The notes: generated from the letters alone by a model not told the origin. Numbered from the stretch's first letter, positions 9,041 through 23,348 are shown. The stretch: DNA of 64,000 nucleotides from Bacillus sp. N1-1 (GCF_009818105.1 NZ_CP046564.1:124001-188000), one strand, 5' to 3'. Made by a program: numbers and translations.

Positions 9041-12000
9041 TTGATAGATGTCAATAAATTTGAGTATATGAAAATCGGTCTGGCGTCACCGGATAAAATC
9101 CGCTCTTGGTCAAGAGGAGAAGTTAAGAAGCCAGAAACCATTAACTACCGTACCTTGAAGCCAGAGAAAGATGGACTTTTCTGTGAGCGTATCTTCGGAC
9201 CCACAAAAGACTGGGAATGTCATTGTGGGAAGTACAAGCGCATCCGTTATAAAGGCGTCGTTTGTGATCGCTGCGGAGTTGAAGTAACACGTGCGAAAGT
9301 CCGTCGTGAGAGAATGGGGCACATTGAGCTAGCTGCTCCTGTCTCTCACATCTGGTACTTTAAAGGCATTCCAAGTCGTATGGGACTTGTTCTCGACATG
9401 TCGCCACGTGCACTTGAAGAAGTCATTTACTTTGCTTCTTACGTTGTAACTGAAGCTGGTGACACACCGCTTGAGAAGAAACAACTTCTTTCTGAGAAAG
9501 AATACCGCGCATACCGTGAAAAGTATGGCAAAACATTCTCTGCAGAAATGGGTGCGGAAGCAATCCGCAGACTTCTATTTGATATCGATCTTGACAAAGA
9601 GGTAGATATTCTTAAAGAAGAACTTAAAACAGCACAAGGCCAACGCAGAACGCGTGCAATCAAGCGACTAGAAGTACTTGAGGCTTTCCGTGGCTCAGGA
9701 AATAACCCTTCATGGATGATCTTAGATGTCCTTCCGGTTATTCCACCAGAGCTTCGTCCGATGGTACAACTAGACGGTGGACGCTTTGCAACTTCAGATC
9801 TAAACGATCTGTATCGTCGCGTCATTAACCGTAATAATCGTTTGAAGCGTTTGTTGGATCTTGGAGCACCTAGCATTATCGTTCAGAATGAGAAGCGTAT
9901 GCTTCAAGAAGCTGTCGATGCCCTTATTGATAACGGCCGTCGCGGTCGTCCTGTAACGGGTCCTGGTAACCGTCCATTGAAATCTCTTTCACACATGTTG
10001 AAAGGGAAGCAAGGTCGTTTCCGTCAGAACCTATTAGGTAAGCGTGTTGACTATTCAGGTCGTTCCGTTATCGTCGTTGGACCTCACTTGAAAATGTATC
10101 AGTGTGGACTTCCGAAAGAAATGGCACTTGAACTATTCAAACCTTTCGTAATGAAAGAGCTTGTATCAAAAGGTCTTGCACACAATATTAAGAGTGCGAA
10201 ACGCAAAGTAGAAAAAGTTCACCCTGAAGTTTGGGACGTATTGGAAAACGTTATTAAAGAACATCCAGTTCTTTTAAACCGTGCACCGACGCTTCACAGA
10301 CTTGGTATTCAGGCGTTTGAGCCAATTCTTGTAGAAGGACGCGCGATTCGTCTTCACCCACTCGTATGTACAGCTTATAACGCTGACTTTGATGGTGACC
10401 AAATGGCCGTTCACGTTCCGCTTTCTGCTGAAGCACAAGCTGAAGCACGCATCTTGATGCTTGCTGCGCAAAACATCCTTAACCCGAAAGATGGTAAACC
10501 AGTTGTTACACCATCACAGGATATGGTTCTAGGTAACTACTACCTAACGATGGAACGTGAAGGAGCAATTGGTGAAGGCTCTGTTTATAAAGATACTAAC
10601 GAAGCGTTGATTGCTTACCAGAATGGATTTGCACATCTTCATTCTCGCGTAGCGATCCCTGCTGCATCATTAAATAAATCTGCCTTTACTGAAGAGCAGA
10701 ACAAGCAATTGCTTGTGACAACGGTAGGTAAGTTGATTTTCAACGAAATTCTGCCTGAGTCATTCCCATATATTAATGAACCGACGACAAATAACCTTGA
10801 AATTGCAACACCAGAGCATTACTTCCTTCCTCACGGAGTGAACGTAAAAGAAGAAATTGCTCAGCGCGAACTGATCGCACCATTTAAGAAGGGTATTCTT
10901 GGTAAGATCATCGCCGAGGTGTTCAAGCGTTTTAAAGTGACAGAAACGTCTCGCATGCTTGACCGCATGAAAGATCTTGGCTTCAAGTTTTCAACTAAAG
11001 CCGGTATTACCGTTGGTGTGGCTGACGTAGTGGTACTTGCTGAGAAGCAAGAAATTGTTCAAGAAGCAGAAGAGAAAGTTGAAAAAGTTCTTAAGCAATT
11101 CCGTCGCGGTCTTATTACCGACGATGAGCGTTATGATCGTGTTATTGCGATTTGGAGTAGTGCGAAGGATCGTATCCAGGAAAAACTAATGAATCGTCTC
11201 GAAAAAGATAACCCAATCTTTATGATGAGTGATTCTGGTGCCCGTGGTAACGCATCTAACTTTACCCAGCTCGCAGGTATGCGTGGATTGATGGCTAACC
11301 CATCTGGACAGATCATTGAACTTCCAATCAAATCCAGCTTCCGTGAAGGTCTAACGGTACTTGAGTACTTTATTTCAACTCACGGTGCACGTAAAGGTCT
11401 TGCCGATACGGCACTTAAAACAGCTGACTCAGGTTACCTTACTCGTCGCCTTGTTGACGTGGCACAAGATGTCATCGTACGTGAAGACGATTGTGGTACG
11501 GACCGTGGCCTTGAAGTTAGTGCCATTAAAAATGGCAATGAATTAATCGAAGGATTATATGACCGACTTGTTGGCCGTGTTGCCTTTAAGAAAGTTAGAC
11601 ATCCTGAGACAAATGAAGTTCTTGTTGAGAAAAATAACCTAATTACAGAAGACATCGCTACTGAAATCGTAGAAGCTGGTATTGAAAATGTTTATATCCG
11701 CTCTGCCTTCACATGTAGCACAAGTCATGGCGTATGTAAGAAGTGTTATGGACGTAACCTTGCAACGGGTACTCGTGTTGAAGTTGGGGAGGCAGTCGGA
11801 ATCATCGCTGCTCAATCAATTGGTGAGCCGGGTACACAGTTGACAATGCGTACATTCCACACAGGTGGGGTTGCCGGAGACGATATTACTCAAGGTCTTC
11901 CACGTATCCAAGAGTTATTTGAAGCACGTAACCCGAAAGGTCAGGCCGTAGTGTCTGAGCTAGACGGAAAAGTGATTGATTTAGCTGAGGTTAAAGAGAA

Positions 12001-12661
12001 GAAAGAGATTGTCGTTCAAGGTGAAACTGAAACAAGAAACTACCCTGTACCATATGGCGCACGTCTGAAAATTGTTGTCGGAGATGAAGTGAAGGCTGGT
12101 CAACCTCTTACAGAAGGTTCGATTGACCCTAAACAACTCTTAACAATTAGCGGTATTGATGGAGTGCAAGAGTATCTTCTAGCTGAGGTACAAAAGGTAT
12201 ACCGTATGCAGGGTGTTGAAATTGGTGATAAGCACGTTGAAGTAATGGTTCGTCAGATGATGCGTAAGATTCGCGTTATTGATGCGGGCGATACTGAAGT
12301 GTTGCCAGGATCCCTTATCGACATTCACCAGTTTAAAGGTGTTAACCGTAAAGTTCTTAGACAAGGCGGTTTACCTGCAACGGGTCGACCAGTTCTTCTT
12401 GGTATTACTAAAGCATCTCTTGAAACCGAATCATTCTTATCCGCTGCATCCTTCCAGGAAACGACTCGTGTCCTAACTGATGCTGCGATAAAAGGTAAGC
12501 GCGATGAGCTACTTGGTCTTAAGGAAAATGTTATTATCGGTAAACTTGTTCCGGCAGGTACTGGTATGCAACGTTACCGTAGAATCAACGTAGCAGGCGA
12601 AGCTCAAGAGGCTGAACAGCTTTTAGAACAAGAAGAAACTGCATTAGTTAGTCAAGAATAA
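9041..12661 (+). CDS. rpoC: DNA-directed RNA polymerase subunit beta'
   Basis: Catalytic beta' subunit, 1206 residues. TTG start preceded by GGGAGGTAGG. The N-terminal zinc finger has Cys60, Cys62, Cys75 and Cys78; the active-site magnesium motif NADFDGDQM places Asp449, Asp451 and Asp453. A second zinc site is formed by cysteines in the [17 protein letters not shown] segment. The trigger-loop stretch [10 protein letters not shown] is intact. It follows rpoB by 35 bp with no terminator between. Confidence 0.97.
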   Translation: MIDVNKFEYMKIGLASPDKIRSWSRGEVKKPETINYRTLKPEKDGLFCERIFGPTKDWECHCGKYKRIRYKGVVCDRCGVEVTRAKVRRERMGHIELAAPVSHIWYFKGIPSRMGLVLDMSPRALEEVIYFASYVVTEAGDTPLEKKQLLSEKEYRAYREKYGKTFSAEMGAEAIRRLLFDIDLDKEVDILKEELKTAQGQRRTRAIKRLEVLEAFRGSGNNPSWMILDVLPVIPPELRPMVQLDGGRFATSDLNDLYRRVINRNNRLKRLLDLGAPSIIVQNEKRMLQEAVDALIDNGRRGRPVTGPGNRPLKSLSHMLKGKQGRFRQNLLGKRVDYSGRSVIVVGPHLKMYQCGLPKEMALELFKPFVMKELVSKGLAHNIKSAKRKVEKVHPEVWDVLENVIKEHPVLLNRAPTLHRLGIQAFEPILVEGRAIRLHPLVCTAYNADFDGDQMAVHVPLSAEAQAEARILMLAAQNILNPKDGKPVVTPSQDMVLGNYYLTMEREGAIGEGSVYKDTNEALIAYQNGFAHLHSRVAIPAASLNKSAFTEEQNKQLLVTTVGKLIFNEILPESFPYINEPTTNNLEIATPEHYFLPHGVNVKEEIAQRELIAPFKKGILGKIIAEVFKRFKVTETSRMLDRMKDLGFKFSTKAGITVGVADVVVLAEKQEIVQEAEEKVEKVLKQFRRGLITDDERYDRVIAIWSSAKDRIQEKLMNRLEKDNPIFMMSDSGARGNASNFTQLAGMRGLMANPSGQIIELPIKSSFREGLTVLEYFISTHGARKGLADTALKTADSGYLTRRLVDVAQDVIVREDDCGTDRGLEVSAIKNGNELIEGLYDRLVGRVAFKKVRHPETNEVLVEKNNLITEDIATEIVEAGIENVYIRSAFTCSTSHGVCKKCYGRNLATGTRVEVGEAVGIIAAQSIGEPGTQLTMRTFHTGGVAGDDITQGLPRIQELFEARNPKGQAVVSELDGKVIDLAEVKEKKEIVVQGETETRNYPVPYGARLKIVVGDEVKAGQPLTEGSIDPKQLLTISGIDGVQEYLLAEVQKVYRMQGVEIGDKHVEVMVRQMMRKIRVIDAGDTEVLPGSLIDIHQFKGVNRKVLRQGGLPATGRPVLLGITKASLETESFLSAASFQETTRVLTDAAIKGKRDELLGLKENVIIGKLVPAGTGMQRYRRINVAGEAQEAEQLLEQEETALVSQE

Positions 12662-12673
12662 ACAGGGGAAGTG

Positions 12674-12702
12674 TTGACATCGGGAGTGCAGGGTGATATT
12701 AT
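12674..12702 (+). promoter_or_regulatory. Sigma-A promoter of the ybxF-rpsL-rpsG-fusA-tuf operon
   Basis: TTGACA (12674-12679) and TATTAT (12697-12702) at 17-bp spacing. An exact 8-bp inverted repeat, ATCGGGAG (12679-12686) and CTCCCGAT (12713-12720), brackets the -10 box. The promoter starts 12 bp after the rpoC stop. Confidence 0.85.
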
Positions 12703-12747
12703 ATCCAAGGTGCTCCCGATAATCCTGTTACTTTGGAGGATATGTTC

Positions 12748-12996
12748 GTGTCTTATGAAAAAGTATCACAGGCAGATGAATTAATTATTGGGACGAAACA
12801 AACTCTAAAGGCCCTCCAGATTGGAGAAGCGAAGGAAGTTTTCATTGCTGACGACGCTGATCGCAGGGTAACTTCTAAAGTTGTTGCACTCGCCGAAGAG
12901 AAAAGCATACCTGTTCATCGAGTTGATTCTATGAAGAAACTTGGTAAGGCATGCGGGATCGAAGTCGGCGCCGCAACAGTTACGATAAAAGCATAA
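12748..12996 (+). CDS. ybxF: L7Ae-family K-turn RNA-binding protein
   Basis: Small L7Ae/L30e/S12e/Gadd45 family protein, 82 residues, matching Bacillus YbxF (L7Ae-like, binds kink-turn RNA). Seen: the conserved [10 protein letters not shown] helix, the [12 protein letters not shown] segment and the ending [17 protein letters not shown] at 12748 was chosen: GGAGGA lies 7 nt upstream and the product then starts [10 protein letters not shown] as in YbxF; the earlier ATG at 12742 is too close to the ribosome-binding site. First gene of the str operon. Confidence 0.9.
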   Translation: MSYEKVSQADELIIGTKQTLKALQIGEAKEVFIADDADRRVTSKVVALAEEKSIPVHRVDSMKKLGKACGIEVGAATVTIKA

Positions 12997-12998
12997 CC

Positions 12999-13043
12999 GT
13001 TTTTGCCGGGCGAGGCATGCCCTGCCAGGCAAAAACTTTCCTT
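12999..13043 (+). terminator. Hairpin with T-rich tail between ybxF and rpsL
   Basis: GTTTTTGCC (12999-13007) pairs with GGCAAAAAC (13028-13036), with an inner GGGC/GCCC stem, followed by TTTCCTTTT. It may act as a partial terminator or attenuator before rpsL, lowering or regulating read-through into the str genes. Confidence 0.55.
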
Positions 13044-13057
13044 TTATCTATACATGA

Positions 13058-13531
<474 letters not shown>

Positions 13532-13570
13532 TAGCTATCATTTTATTAAATAATGAAAGGGGGTTAACCC

Positions 13571-14041
13571 ATGCCACGTAAAGGTCCAGTAGAACGTCGT
13601 GACGTATTACCAGATCCAATTTACAAATCCAAGCTAGTTACTCGCCTGATCAACCGCCTTATGGTAGACGGTCAGAAAGGTAAAGCTCAGCAGGTGCTAT
13701 ACAAAGCATTCGATCTTATCCAAGAACGCACAAACACAGAGGCTATGGAAGTATTTGACCAGGCGTTAAAAAACGTTATGCCAGTACTTGAAGTACGCGC
13801 TCGTCGTGTTGGTGGTGCAAACTACCAGGTGCCGGTTGAAGTTCGTCCAGAACGTCGTACAACTCTAGGTCTTCGTTACCTTGTGAACTATTCCCGTCTT
13901 CGCGGTGAAAAGACTATGGTAGAAAGACTTGCTAACGAAATTATGGATGCAGCTAACAACACAGGTGCTTCTGTTAAGAAGCGTGAAGAACAGCACAAAA
14001 TGGCTGAAGCAAACAAAGCGTTTGCTCACTATCGCTGGTAA
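13571..14041 (+). CDS. rpsG: 30S ribosomal protein S7
   Basis: S7 nucleates assembly of the 30S head by binding the 3' major domain of 16S rRNA. It is 156 residues, starting [16 protein letters not shown]. The conserved [16 protein letters not shown] segment lies near residues 80-95. GAAAGGGGG precedes the ATG. It lies 39 bp after rpsL in the str operon; in enteric bacteria S7 represses this operon, but no comparable site is evident here. Confidence 0.97.
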   Translation: MPRKGPVERRDVLPDPIYKSKLVTRLINRLMVDGQKGKAQQVLYKAFDLIQERTNTEAMEVFDQALKNVMPVLEVRARRVGGANYQVPVEVRPERRTTLGLRYLVNYSRLRGEKTMVERLANEIMDAANNTGASVKKREEQHKMAEANKAFAHYRW

Positions 14042-14087
14042 TCAGCACACAACCCAAATCCCTTTATAAAAGGAAGGAGAAATACTA

Positions 14088-16166
14088 ATGGCAAGAGAAT
14101 TCTCCTTAAGAGATACACGTAATATCGGTATCATGGCTCACATTGATGCTGGTAAAACAACAACTACTGAGCGTATTCTTTTCTACTCAGGGCGTATCCA
14201 CAAAATTGGTGAAACTCACGAAGGTGGATCACAGATGGACTGGATGGAGCAGGAGCAAGAGCGTGGAATCACGATCACTTCTGCTGCTACCACTGCCCAG
14301 TGGAAAGATCACCGTGTTAACATCATTGACACGCCTGGTCACGTAGACTTCACAGTAGAAGTTGAACGTTCATTGCGTGTATTGGATGGAGCAGTTGCAG
14401 TACTTGATGCACAATCTGGTGTTGAACCACAAACAGAAACTGTTTGGCGTCAAGCTACTAACTACGGCGTACCTCGTATTGTATTCATTAACAAAATGGA
14501 TAAACTAGGAGCAGACTTCCTTTACTCTACAGGTACACTAAATGAGCGTCTACAAGCTAACGCGCACCCTGTTCAGCTCCCAATTGGCGCTGAAGATGAA
14601 TTCGAAGGAATCATTGATCTCATCACAATGGAAGCTTTCTATTATCTTGATGATCTTGGTTCACGTACTGAATCACGCGAAATTCCTGCTGAATACAAGG
14701 AACAAGCTGAAGAGTACCGTACGAAGCTTATCGAGGCTGTCGCTGAGCTTGAAGAAGACCTCATGATGAAATATCTTGAAGGTGAAGAGCTAACAGTTGA
14801 AGAAATCAAAGCTGCAATCCGTAAAGGAACTTGTAACGTTGAATTCTATCCTGTACTTTGTGGTTCTGCATTTAAGAACAAAGGCGTTCAGCTTGTTCTT
14901 GATGCTGTACTTGACTTCCTACCTTCACCACTTGATGTTCCTGCAATTAAAGGTCATCTAAAAGATTCTGAAGAAGAAGTAATTCGTACTGCTGACGATA
15001 ATGGTCCTTTCTCTGCACTTGCATTTAAAGTAATGACTGACCCTTACGTTGGTAAGCTTACATTCTTCCGCGTTTACTCAGGAACGCTTTCTTCCGGTTC
15101 TTATGTTAAGAACTCGACAAAGGACAAGCGTGAACGTGTAGGTCGTATTCTTCAGATGCACGCTAACTCTCGTGAAGAAATCTCTACTGTATATGCAGGG
15201 GATATTGCAGCGGCAGTTGGTTTGAAAGATACTTCTACTGGTGATACTCTATGTGATGAAAAGGATACAGTTATCCTTGAATCTATGGACTTCCCAGATC
15301 CAGTTATTTCAGTAGCAATCGAGCCGAAGACTAAGAGTGACCAGGATAAAATGTCTGTAGCTCTAGCTAAGCTTGCTGAAGAGGATCCAACTTTCAAAAC
15401 TGAAACAAACGAAGAAACTGGACAAACGATTATTTCTGGAATGGGTGAACTTCACCTTGATATCATCGTTGACCGTTTACGTCGTGAGTTTAAAGTTGAA
15501 GCAACGGTTGGTGCACCTCAGGTTGCATACCGCGAATCAATCCGTAAAGCTGGTAAGGTTGAAGGTAAATTCGTACGTCAATCCGGTGGTCGTGGACAAT
15601 TCGGACACGTATGGGTTGAATTTGAACCTAACGAAGAAGGCGCAGGATTTGAGTTTGAAAACAAAATTGTCGGTGGTGTTGTTCCTCGTGAATACATCCC
15701 TGCAGTTGAAGCGGGTCTTCGCGATTCAATGGCCAATGGTCTCCTTGCAGGCTACCCACTAATCGACGTAAAAGCTCGTCTTGTTGATGGTTCTTACCAT
15801 GACGTTGACTCCAACGAAATGGCATTTAAGATCGCAGCATCTATGGCTTTGAAAAAAGCTAAAACTGTCTGTGACCCAGCTCTTCTTGAGCCTATGATGA
15901 AAGTTGAAGTTGTAGTGCCAGAAGAATATATGGGAGACATCATGGGCGACGTAACTAGCCGTCGTGGACGTGTGGAAGGTATGACTGCACGCGGAAACGC
16001 TCAAGTTATCAACGCATTCGTTCCATTATCAGAAATGTTTGGTTATGCAACAACACTTCGTTCTCGTACGCAAGGTCGTGGTACTTACACGATGACTTTC
16101 GATCATTACGAGCAAGTGCCTAAATCAATTTCTGAAGAAATCATTAAAAAAGCTACAGGCGAATAA
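14088..16166 (+). CDS. fusA: Translation elongation factor G
   Basis: GTPase that drives ribosomal translocation, 692 residues. GTP-binding motifs are intact: G1 [15 protein letters not shown] (about 17-31), G2 RGITI, G3 DTPGHVDFT (about 82-90), G4 NKMD. Domains II-V follow, with EF-G domain IV around [29 protein letters not shown] precedes the ATG. Located between rpsG and tuf as in the classic str operon. Fusidic-acid-relevant residues are not obviously altered. Confidence 0.97.
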   Translation: MAREFSLRDTRNIGIMAHIDAGKTTTTERILFYSGRIHKIGETHEGGSQMDWMEQEQERGITITSAATTAQWKDHRVNIIDTPGHVDFTVEVERSLRVLDGAVAVLDAQSGVEPQTETVWRQATNYGVPRIVFINKMDKLGADFLYSTGTLNERLQANAHPVQLPIGAEDEFEGIIDLITMEAFYYLDDLGSRTESREIPAEYKEQAEEYRTKLIEAVAELEEDLMMKYLEGEELTVEEIKAAIRKGTCNVEFYPVLCGSAFKNKGVQLVLDAVLDFLPSPLDVPAIKGHLKDSEEEVIRTADDNGPFSALAFKVMTDPYVGKLTFFRVYSGTLSSGSYVKNSTKDKRERVGRILQMHANSREEISTVYAGDIAAAVGLKDTSTGDTLCDEKDTVILESMDFPDPVISVAIEPKTKSDQDKMSVALAKLAEEDPTFKTETNEETGQTIISGMGELHLDIIVDRLRREFKVEATVGAPQVAYRESIRKAGKVEGKFVRQSGGRGQFGHVWVEFEPNEEGAGFEFENKIVGGVVPREYIPAVEAGLRDSMANGLLAGYPLIDVKARLVDGSYHDVDSNEMAFKIAASMALKKAKTVCDPALLEPMMKVEVVVPEEYMGDIMGDVTSRRGRVEGMTARGNAQVINAFVPLSEMFGYATTLRSRTQGRGTYTMTFDHYEQVPKSISEEIIKKATGE

Positions 16167-16195
16167 TTGTAGCAAACCAACTTTTGTTGTAATCT

Positions 16196-16232
16196 AAGAT
16201 AGGCGAGATTGATTTATTCATACGCCTATCTT
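16196..16232 (+). other. Stem-loop between fusA and tuf
   Basis: AAGATAGGCG (16196-16205) and CGCCTATCTT (16223-16232) form a perfect 10-bp stem with a 17-nt loop and no T-run. It could be an mRNA processing or stabilising element allowing tuf to be expressed more than fusA. Confidence 0.5.
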
Positions 16233-16272
16233 GGCATAGATAATTTCTTGGTAATCAAAGGAGGAAACACTA

Positions 16273-17463
<1,191 letters not shown>

Positions 17464-17480
17464 TCTCTATGATTAACCAA

Positions 17481-17509
17481 AACACCCGGATTTTTCCGGG
17501 TGTTTTTTA
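17481..17509 (+). terminator. Intrinsic terminator of the str operon
   Basis: AACACCCGG (17481-17489) pairs with CCGGGTGTT (17496-17504), 6-nt loop, then TTTTT. A classic strong terminator. Confidence 0.92.
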
Positions 17510-17603
17510 TTTTGAATTTATGTTAGATTATACAAATGGGTTCGATACAGTTCGATCGAAACTTCTTAAGGATTTTCTAATAGTCTGAAATTGCTTTTAG
17601 GCC

Positions 17604-17632
17604 TTGCATTTTATGACTCAAGCCGTTATACT
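17604..17632 (+). promoter_or_regulatory. Upstream promoter of the S10-spc-alpha operon
   Basis: TTGCAT (17604-17609) and TATACT (17627-17632) at 17-bp spacing, about 200 bp before rpsJ. Its -35 lies in the octamer GCCTTGCA, which recurs at the second promoter. Confidence 0.65.
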
Positions 17633-17675
17633 ATTAAAAGTGTGCGATCGACATACTTTTTAGTTGGACTAAGCC

Positions 17676-17704
17676 TTGCAAATAGGCTTTAGGTTTAGTA
17701 TAAT
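17676..17704 (+). promoter_or_regulatory. Main promoter of the S10-spc-alpha operon
   Basis: TTGCAA (17676-17681) and a perfect TATAAT (17699-17704) at 17-bp spacing. It would drive the long ribosomal protein transcript starting with rpsJ. Confidence 0.8.
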
Positions 17705-18147
<443 letters not shown>

Positions 18148-18193
18148 TATAACGCTAAATAAATTATTTAAAAACAATTAGGAGGTGTGACGA

Positions 18194-18829
18194 ATGACCA
18201 AAGGAATCTTAGGAAGAAAAGTAGGCATGACACAAGTCTTTGCTGACAACGGAGATATTATCCCGGTAACTGTAATTGAAGCAGAACCAAACGTTGTCCT
18301 TCAAAAGAAAGTTGTTGATACAGACGGCTATGAAGCAATCCAAGTTGGTTTTGCTGATAAGAAGAAGTCTCGCTTCAACAAGCCTGAGGAAGGCCATGCT
18401 ACAAAAGCTAGCACAACACCTAAGCGCTTCGTGAAAGAAATTCGTAACGCAGAAGGTAGTTACGAAATTGGTCAGGAAGTCAAGGTTGATATCTTTAACG
18501 AAGGTGACGTAGTTGATGTAACTGGTACGTCTAAAGGGAAAGGTTTCCAAGGTGCAATCAAGCGCCATAACCAATCTCGCGGACCAATGACTCACGGTTC
18601 TCGTTATCACCGTCGTCCAGGTTCAATGGGACCTATCGATCCAATGCGTGTTATGAAAGGTAAACTTCTACCTGGTCGCATGGGTGGCGAACGTGTAACT
18701 GTACAAAACCTTGAGATCGTTAAAGTTGATGTAGAACGTAACGTGATTCTAGTAAAAGGTAATGTACCTGGAGCTAAGAAGAGCTACGTAACTATCCAAA
18801 GCGCGGTTAAAGCAAAAGAAGCTAAGTAA
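18194..18829 (+). CDS. rplC: 50S ribosomal protein L3
   Basis: Early-assembly large-subunit protein whose loop reaches the peptidyl transferase centre. The 211-residue protein starts [16 protein letters not shown]. The conserved loop segment [22 protein letters not shown] (given in part) and the [21 protein letters not shown] stretch lie near residues 118-165. TTAGGAGGTG precedes the ATG. Confidence 0.97.
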   Translation: MTKGILGRKVGMTQVFADNGDIIPVTVIEAEPNVVLQKKVVDTDGYEAIQVGFADKKKSRFNKPEEGHATKASTTPKRFVKEIRNAEGSYEIGQEVKVDIFNEGDVVDVTGTSKGKGFQGAIKRHNQSRGPMTHGSRYHRRPGSMGPIDPMRVMKGKLLPGRMGGERVTVQNLEIVKVDVERNVILVKGNVPGAKKSYVTIQSAVKAKEAK

Positions 18830-18846
18830 GAAGGGAGGATATCCAA

Positions 18847-19470
18847 GTGCCTAAAGTAACAATGTTCAACCAAACCGGAGCACAAGTCGGCGACATCGAA
18901 CTCGCTGAAGCAATCTTCGGGATCGAACCAAACGAAAGTGTTATGTATGATGCGGTTATCATGCAGCAAGCATCTTTGCGTCAAGGTAACCATGACGTGA
19001 AAAATCGTTCAGAAGTACGCGGTGGTGGAGCTAAACCATGGCGCCAAAAAGGAACAGGTCGTGCTCGTCAGGGCTCAATCCGTTCACCACAATGGGTTGG
19101 CGGTGGAGTAGTATTTGGTCCGACACCAAGAAGCTATTCTTACAAGCTACCTAAAAAAGTTCGCCGTTTGGCAATCCGTTCTGCTTTGTCTTCTAAAGTA
19201 CAAACAGAGGATATGGTCATCGTGGACAGCATTTCTTTTGATGCTCCAAAAACAAAGGAAATGAAATCAGTATTATCAAGCCTATCTGCAGAGAAAAAGG
19301 CGCTTATCGTTACAGGAGACTATAACGAAGCAGTTGCATTATCTGCACGCAATATTCCTGGTGTTACTGTTGTAACTACAGCTGGACTTAACATCCTTGA
19401 TGTCCTTAAAGCTGACAAACTAGTTATGACAAAAGACGCTGTGGAAAAAGTAGAGGAGGTGCTAGCGTAA
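18847..19470 (+). CDS. rplD: 50S ribosomal protein L4
   Basis: L4 lines the peptide exit tunnel with an extended loop; macrolide resistance changes fall in the loop. It is 207 residues with GTG start preceded by AAGGGAGGAT. The loop motif [19 protein letters not shown], near residues 59-78, is wild-type in form. Its stop codon overlaps the rplW start (TAATG), suggesting translational coupling. Confidence 0.96.
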   Translation: MPKVTMFNQTGAQVGDIELAEAIFGIEPNESVMYDAVIMQQASLRQGNHDVKNRSEVRGGGAKPWRQKGTGRARQGSIRSPQWVGGGVVFGPTPRSYSYKLPKKVRRLAIRSALSSKVQTEDMVIVDSISFDAPKTKEMKSVLSSLSAEKKALIVTGDYNEAVALSARNIPGVTVVTTAGLNILDVLKADKLVMTKDAVEKVEEVLA

Positions 19471-19757
19471 TGAACGCTCGTGATATCATCAAGCGCCCCG
19501 TTATTACTGAAGCTACTACAGACGTAATGGCAGACAAAAAGTATACTTTCGAAGTAGATACTCGTGCTAACAAAACTCAAATCAAGAGTGCTCTTGAAGA
19601 AATTTTCGGAGTTAAAGTTGCTGGAGTAAATACTCAGAACTATATGGGTAAAAAGAAACGTGTTGGCCGCCACAGCGGATTTACACCACGTCGCAAAAAA
19701 GCTATCGTGACGCTTACACCAGAAAGCAAAGAATTGGACTTCTTTGAAGGCGTCTAA
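19470..19757 (+). CDS. rplW: 50S ribosomal protein L23
   Basis: L23 surrounds the exit of the peptide tunnel and docks trigger factor and SRP. Length is 95 residues. It begins [16 protein letters not shown], the conserved KRPVITEK-type start, and has the [17 protein letters not shown] loop. The ATG shares one base with the rplD stop; AGAGGAGGTG lies upstream within rplD. Confidence 0.96.
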   Translation: MNARDIIKRPVITEATTDVMADKKYTFEVDTRANKTQIKSALEEIFGVKVAGVNTQNYMGKKKRVGRHSGFTPRRKKAIVTLTPESKELDFFEGV

Positions 19758-19785
19758 AAAATAATAGTGAAGGAGGGAAATAAGA

Positions 19786-20616
19786 ATGGCGATTAAAAAG
19801 TATAAACCGACCACAAACGGTCGTCGTGGTATGTCAGTATCTGACTTTGCTGAAATCACTACTGACCAACCGGAAAAATCGTTGCTTGCACCGCTTCATA
19901 AAAAAGGCGGACGTAACAACCAAGGTCGCTTAACTGTTCGTCACCAAGGTGGCGGTCATAAGCGTAAATACCGTGTTATCGACTTTAAACGAGACAAAGA
20001 TGGAATACCAGGACGCGTTGCTACGATCGAGTACGATCCAAACCGTTCTGCAAACATCGCTCTTATCAACTATGCTGATGGAGAGAAGCGTTACATTCTT
20101 GCTCCAAAAGGACTTAAAGTAGGAACTGAAATTATGTCTGGCGTTGATGCTGACATTAAAGTAGGAAACACTCTTCCACTAATCAACATTCCAGTTGGTA
20201 CAACAATTCATAACATTGAACTTAAGCCAGGCCGTGGCGGACAGCTTGTTCGTTCTGCTGGTGCAGAAGCTCAGCTTCTTGGTAAAGAAGGTAGATACGT
20301 ACTAGTACGTCTTCGTTCTGGAGAAACTCGTATGATTCTTTCTACTTGCCGCGCTACTATCGGTCAGGTTGGAAACCTTGAACACGAGCTTATCAACATT
20401 GGTAAAGCTGGTCGTTCTCGCTGGTTGGGCATTCGTCCTACAGTTCGTGGTTCTGTAATGAACCCTGTTGATCACCCACACGGTGGTGGTGAAGGTCGTG
20501 CACCGATCGGACGTAAATCACCAATGTCACCTTGGGGCAAACCAACCCTTGGATTTAAGACTCGTAAGAAAAACAAAGACTCCGACAAGTACATCGTACG
20601 ACGTCGCAAAAAATAA
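19786..20616 (+). CDS. rplB: 50S ribosomal protein L2
   Basis: Highly conserved protein needed for subunit association and peptidyl transferase function, 276 residues. The motif [21 protein letters not shown] (shortened) near residue 226 includes the histidine-containing VDHPHGGG segment at about 224-231. GAAGGAGGG precedes the ATG. A short stem-loop (about 20627-20650) in the gap to rpsS has a GC-rich arm but no T-run. Confidence 0.97.
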   Translation: MAIKKYKPTTNGRRGMSVSDFAEITTDQPEKSLLAPLHKKGGRNNQGRLTVRHQGGGHKRKYRVIDFKRDKDGIPGRVATIEYDPNRSANIALINYADGEKRYILAPKGLKVGTEIMSGVDADIKVGNTLPLINIPVGTTIHNIELKPGRGGQLVRSAGAEAQLLGKEGRYVLVRLRSGETRMILSTCRATIGQVGNLEHELINIGKAGRSRWLGIRPTVRGSVMNPVDHPHGGGEGRAPIGRKSPMSPWGKPTLGFKTRKKNKDSDKYIVRRRKK

Positions 20617-20674
20617 CGGGATTTACCTACGGTTCCGCGGAGCCGTAGCATAATCTCAAAAGGGAGGTTCACAA

Positions 20675-20953
20675 ATGGGTCGTAGTTTGAAAAAAGGACC
20701 TTTTGTCGACGATCATTTAATGAAAAAGGTCGAAGACTTAAATGAAAAGAGCGACAAAAAAGTTATCAAAACTTGGTCTCGTCGTTCAACAGTATTCCCA
20801 GAATTTATTGGACACACTTTTGCAGTATATGATGGACGCAAGCACGTACCGGTTTATGTTACAGAAGACATGGTCGGCCACAAGCTTGGTGAATTTGCTC
20901 CAACTCGCACATATCGCGGGCATGCTGCAGATGACAAAAAAACTAGACGTTAA
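20675..20953 (+). CDS. rpsS: 30S ribosomal protein S19
   Basis: S19 lies in the 30S head and contacts the A-site tRNA and the A-site finger. It is 92 residues and begins [15 protein letters not shown]; the conserved [22 protein letters not shown] stretch (shortened) lies near 34-55 and [12 protein letters not shown] near the C-terminus. AAAGGGAGG precedes the ATG. Confidence 0.97.
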   Translation: MGRSLKKGPFVDDHLMKKVEDLNEKSDKKVIKTWSRRSTVFPEFIGHTFAVYDGRKHVPVYVTEDMVGHKLGEFAPTRTYRGHAADDKKTRR

Positions 20954-20973
20954 TTTGAGGGGAGGTACAACGA

Positions 20974-21315
20974 ATGCAAGCTAAAGCTGTTGCAAAACAC
21001 GTGCGTATTGCTCCTCGTAAAGCACGCTTAGTCGTAGATCTCATTCGAGGAAAGCAAGTCGGTGAAGCTATTGCGATTTTGCGCAACACAAACAAAGCTG
21101 CTTCTCCAGTAGTTGAGAAAGTGCTTAACTCTGCGATCGCTAATGCAGAGCACAATCTTGAGTTAGAACCGAACAATCTTACGGTTTCTCAAGTGTTTGT
21201 GGACGAAGGAGTAACAATGAAACGTTTCCGCCCACGTGCTATGGGTAGAGCTAGCCGCATCAACAAGCGCACTAGCCACATCACAGTCGTGGTATCAGAA
21301 AAGAAGGAGGGATAA
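20974..21315 (+). CDS. rplV: 50S ribosomal protein L22
   Basis: L22 forms a beta-hairpin in the exit tunnel next to L4. The 113-residue protein starts [20 protein letters not shown] and includes the hairpin tip region [19 protein letters not shown] (about 81-99), where macrolide-resistance insertions occur in other species; none is evident. GGGGAGG precedes the ATG. Confidence 0.97.
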   Translation: MQAKAVAKHVRIAPRKARLVVDLIRGKQVGEAIAILRNTNKAASPVVEKVLNSAIANAEHNLELEPNNLTVSQVFVDEGVTMKRFRPRAMGRASRINKRTSHITVVVSEKKEG

Positions 21316-21318
21316 CGA

Positions 21319-21978
21319 GTGGGTCAGAAAATTAATCCGGTAGGACTTCGAATTGGTGTCATTCGTGATTGGGAGTCTAAATGGTACGCAGACAAAGATT
21401 ACGCTAACCTTTTACACGAAGATATTAAAATTCGTGAATATATTGAAAAACGTTTGAAAGATGCATCTGTTTCAGCTGTTGAAATCGAACGTGCAGCAAA
21501 CCGAGTGAATGTAACAGTGAAAACTGCTAAGCCTGGTATGGTAATCGGTAAAGGTGGTTCTGAAGTTGAGTCTCTTCGTAAGTCTCTCGCGGAACTAACA
21601 GGTAAGAAAGTTCACGTTAACATTTTCGAAATCAAACAAGCTGACATCGACGCAACTCTAGTTGCTGATAACATCGCTCGTCAACTTGAAAACCGAGTTT
21701 CATTCCGTCGCGCTATGAAGCAAACAATTCAACGCGCTATGAGATCTGGAGCTAAAGGTATTAAAACGCAAGTATCTGGCCGTCTAAACGGTGCTGATAT
21801 TGCTCGTTCTGAATCATACAGTGAAGGTACTGTACCTCTTCACACACTTCGTGCTGACATCGATTATGGTACTGCAGAAGCAGATACTACTTACGGTAAG
21901 CTTGGTGTGAAGATTTGGATCTATCGTGGTGAAGTCCTTCCAACGAAAGGAACGCAAAAAGAGGAAGGGGGAAAATAA
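21319..21978 (+). CDS. rpsC: 30S ribosomal protein S3
   Basis: S3 helps form the mRNA entry tunnel and contributes to helicase activity of the ribosome. It is 219 residues from a GTG start with AAGGAGGG upstream in the end of rplV. The type-2 KH domain with the [16 protein letters not shown] loop (about 74-89) and the C-terminal domain with [13 protein letters not shown] are present. Confidence 0.97.
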   Translation: MGQKINPVGLRIGVIRDWESKWYADKDYANLLHEDIKIREYIEKRLKDASVSAVEIERAANRVNVTVKTAKPGMVIGKGGSEVESLRKSLAELTGKKVHVNIFEIKQADIDATLVADNIARQLENRVSFRRAMKQTIQRAMRSGAKGIKTQVSGRLNGADIARSESYSEGTVPLHTLRADIDYGTAEADTTYGKLGVKIWIYRGEVLPTKGTQKEEGGK

Positions 21979-22609
<631 letters not shown>

Positions 22610-22629
22610 TATGAGGGGAGGTTTGCGAA

Positions 22630-22893
22630 ATGAGCGAACGCAATAATCGCAAAGAATACACTGGGCGTGTTGTCTCTGACAAAATGGATAAGACAATTAC
22701 TGTTTTAGTTGAGACTTACAAAATGCACCCTTTATACGGTAAACGTGTTAAGTATTCTAAAAAGCTAAAAGCACATGACGAAAACAACACTGCAAAAATC
22801 AACGACGTGGTAACTATTATGGAAACTCGTCCACTTTCTAAAGATAAGCGTTTCCGTCTTATGGAAGTAGTTGTAGAAGCAGTTATTATCTAA
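22630..22893 (+). CDS. rpsQ: 30S ribosomal protein S17
   Basis: OB-fold protein binding the 5' domain of 16S rRNA. The 87-residue sequence has the [17 protein letters not shown] beginning and the conserved [19 protein letters not shown] segment. GAGGGGAGG precedes the ATG. Confidence 0.96.
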   Translation: MSERNNRKEYTGRVVSDKMDKTITVLVETYKMHPLYGKRVKYSKKLKAHDENNTAKINDVVTIMETRPLSKDKRFRLMEVVVEAVII

Positions 22894-22938
22894 ATGAACT
22901 CGGATCATTGAATAATGTCCGAAGGGAGGTCTTTCTAG

Positions 22939-23307
22939 ATGATTCAACAGGAATCTCGTTTGAAATCAGCTGACAACTCTGGTGCTCGTGAATTGCTTTG
23001 TATTAAAGTACTTGGTGGCTCTGGTCGCAAAACAGCTAACATCGGTGACGTAATTGTTTGTTCGGTGAAACAAGCAACACCTGGTGGCGTTGTTAAGAAG
23101 GGTGAAGTCGTAAGAGCTGTTATTGTACGCAGTAAGTCTGGCGTTCGTCGTCAAGATGGTTCATACATCAAATTTGACGAAAACGCAGCGGTTGTTATCC
23201 GTGATGACAAAGGACCGCGCGGAACACGTATTTTCGGACCAGTTGCACGCGAACTACGCGACAACCAGTTTATGAAAATCGTTTCTCTAGCTCCAGAAGT
23301 TCTTTAA
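22939..23307 (+). CDS. rplN: 50S ribosomal protein L14
   Basis: L14 forms an intersubunit bridge and is the docking site of the silencing factor RsfS. Length 122 residues; it starts [19 protein letters not shown] and has the [14 protein letters not shown] motif. GAAGGGAGG precedes the ATG. Confidence 0.97.
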   Translation: MIQQESRLKSADNSGARELLCIKVLGGSGRKTANIGDVIVCSVKQATPGGVVKKGEVVRAVIVRSKSGVRRQDGSYIKFDENAAVVIRDDKGPRGTRIFGPVARELRDNQFMKIVSLAPEVL

Positions 23308-23348
23308 TCATTTGAAAATAGATGCCTTGTAAGGAGGTGCGCGACCTT

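Noticed and set aside
9439..9876. 145-residue minus-strand frame inside rpoC
   Set aside because: Antisense shadow; composition follows the rpoC codon pattern.
19320..19859. 179-residue minus-strand frame opposite rplD-rplW-rplB
   Set aside because: Antisense shadow of highly conserved ribosomal genes; no ribosome-binding site or promoter.
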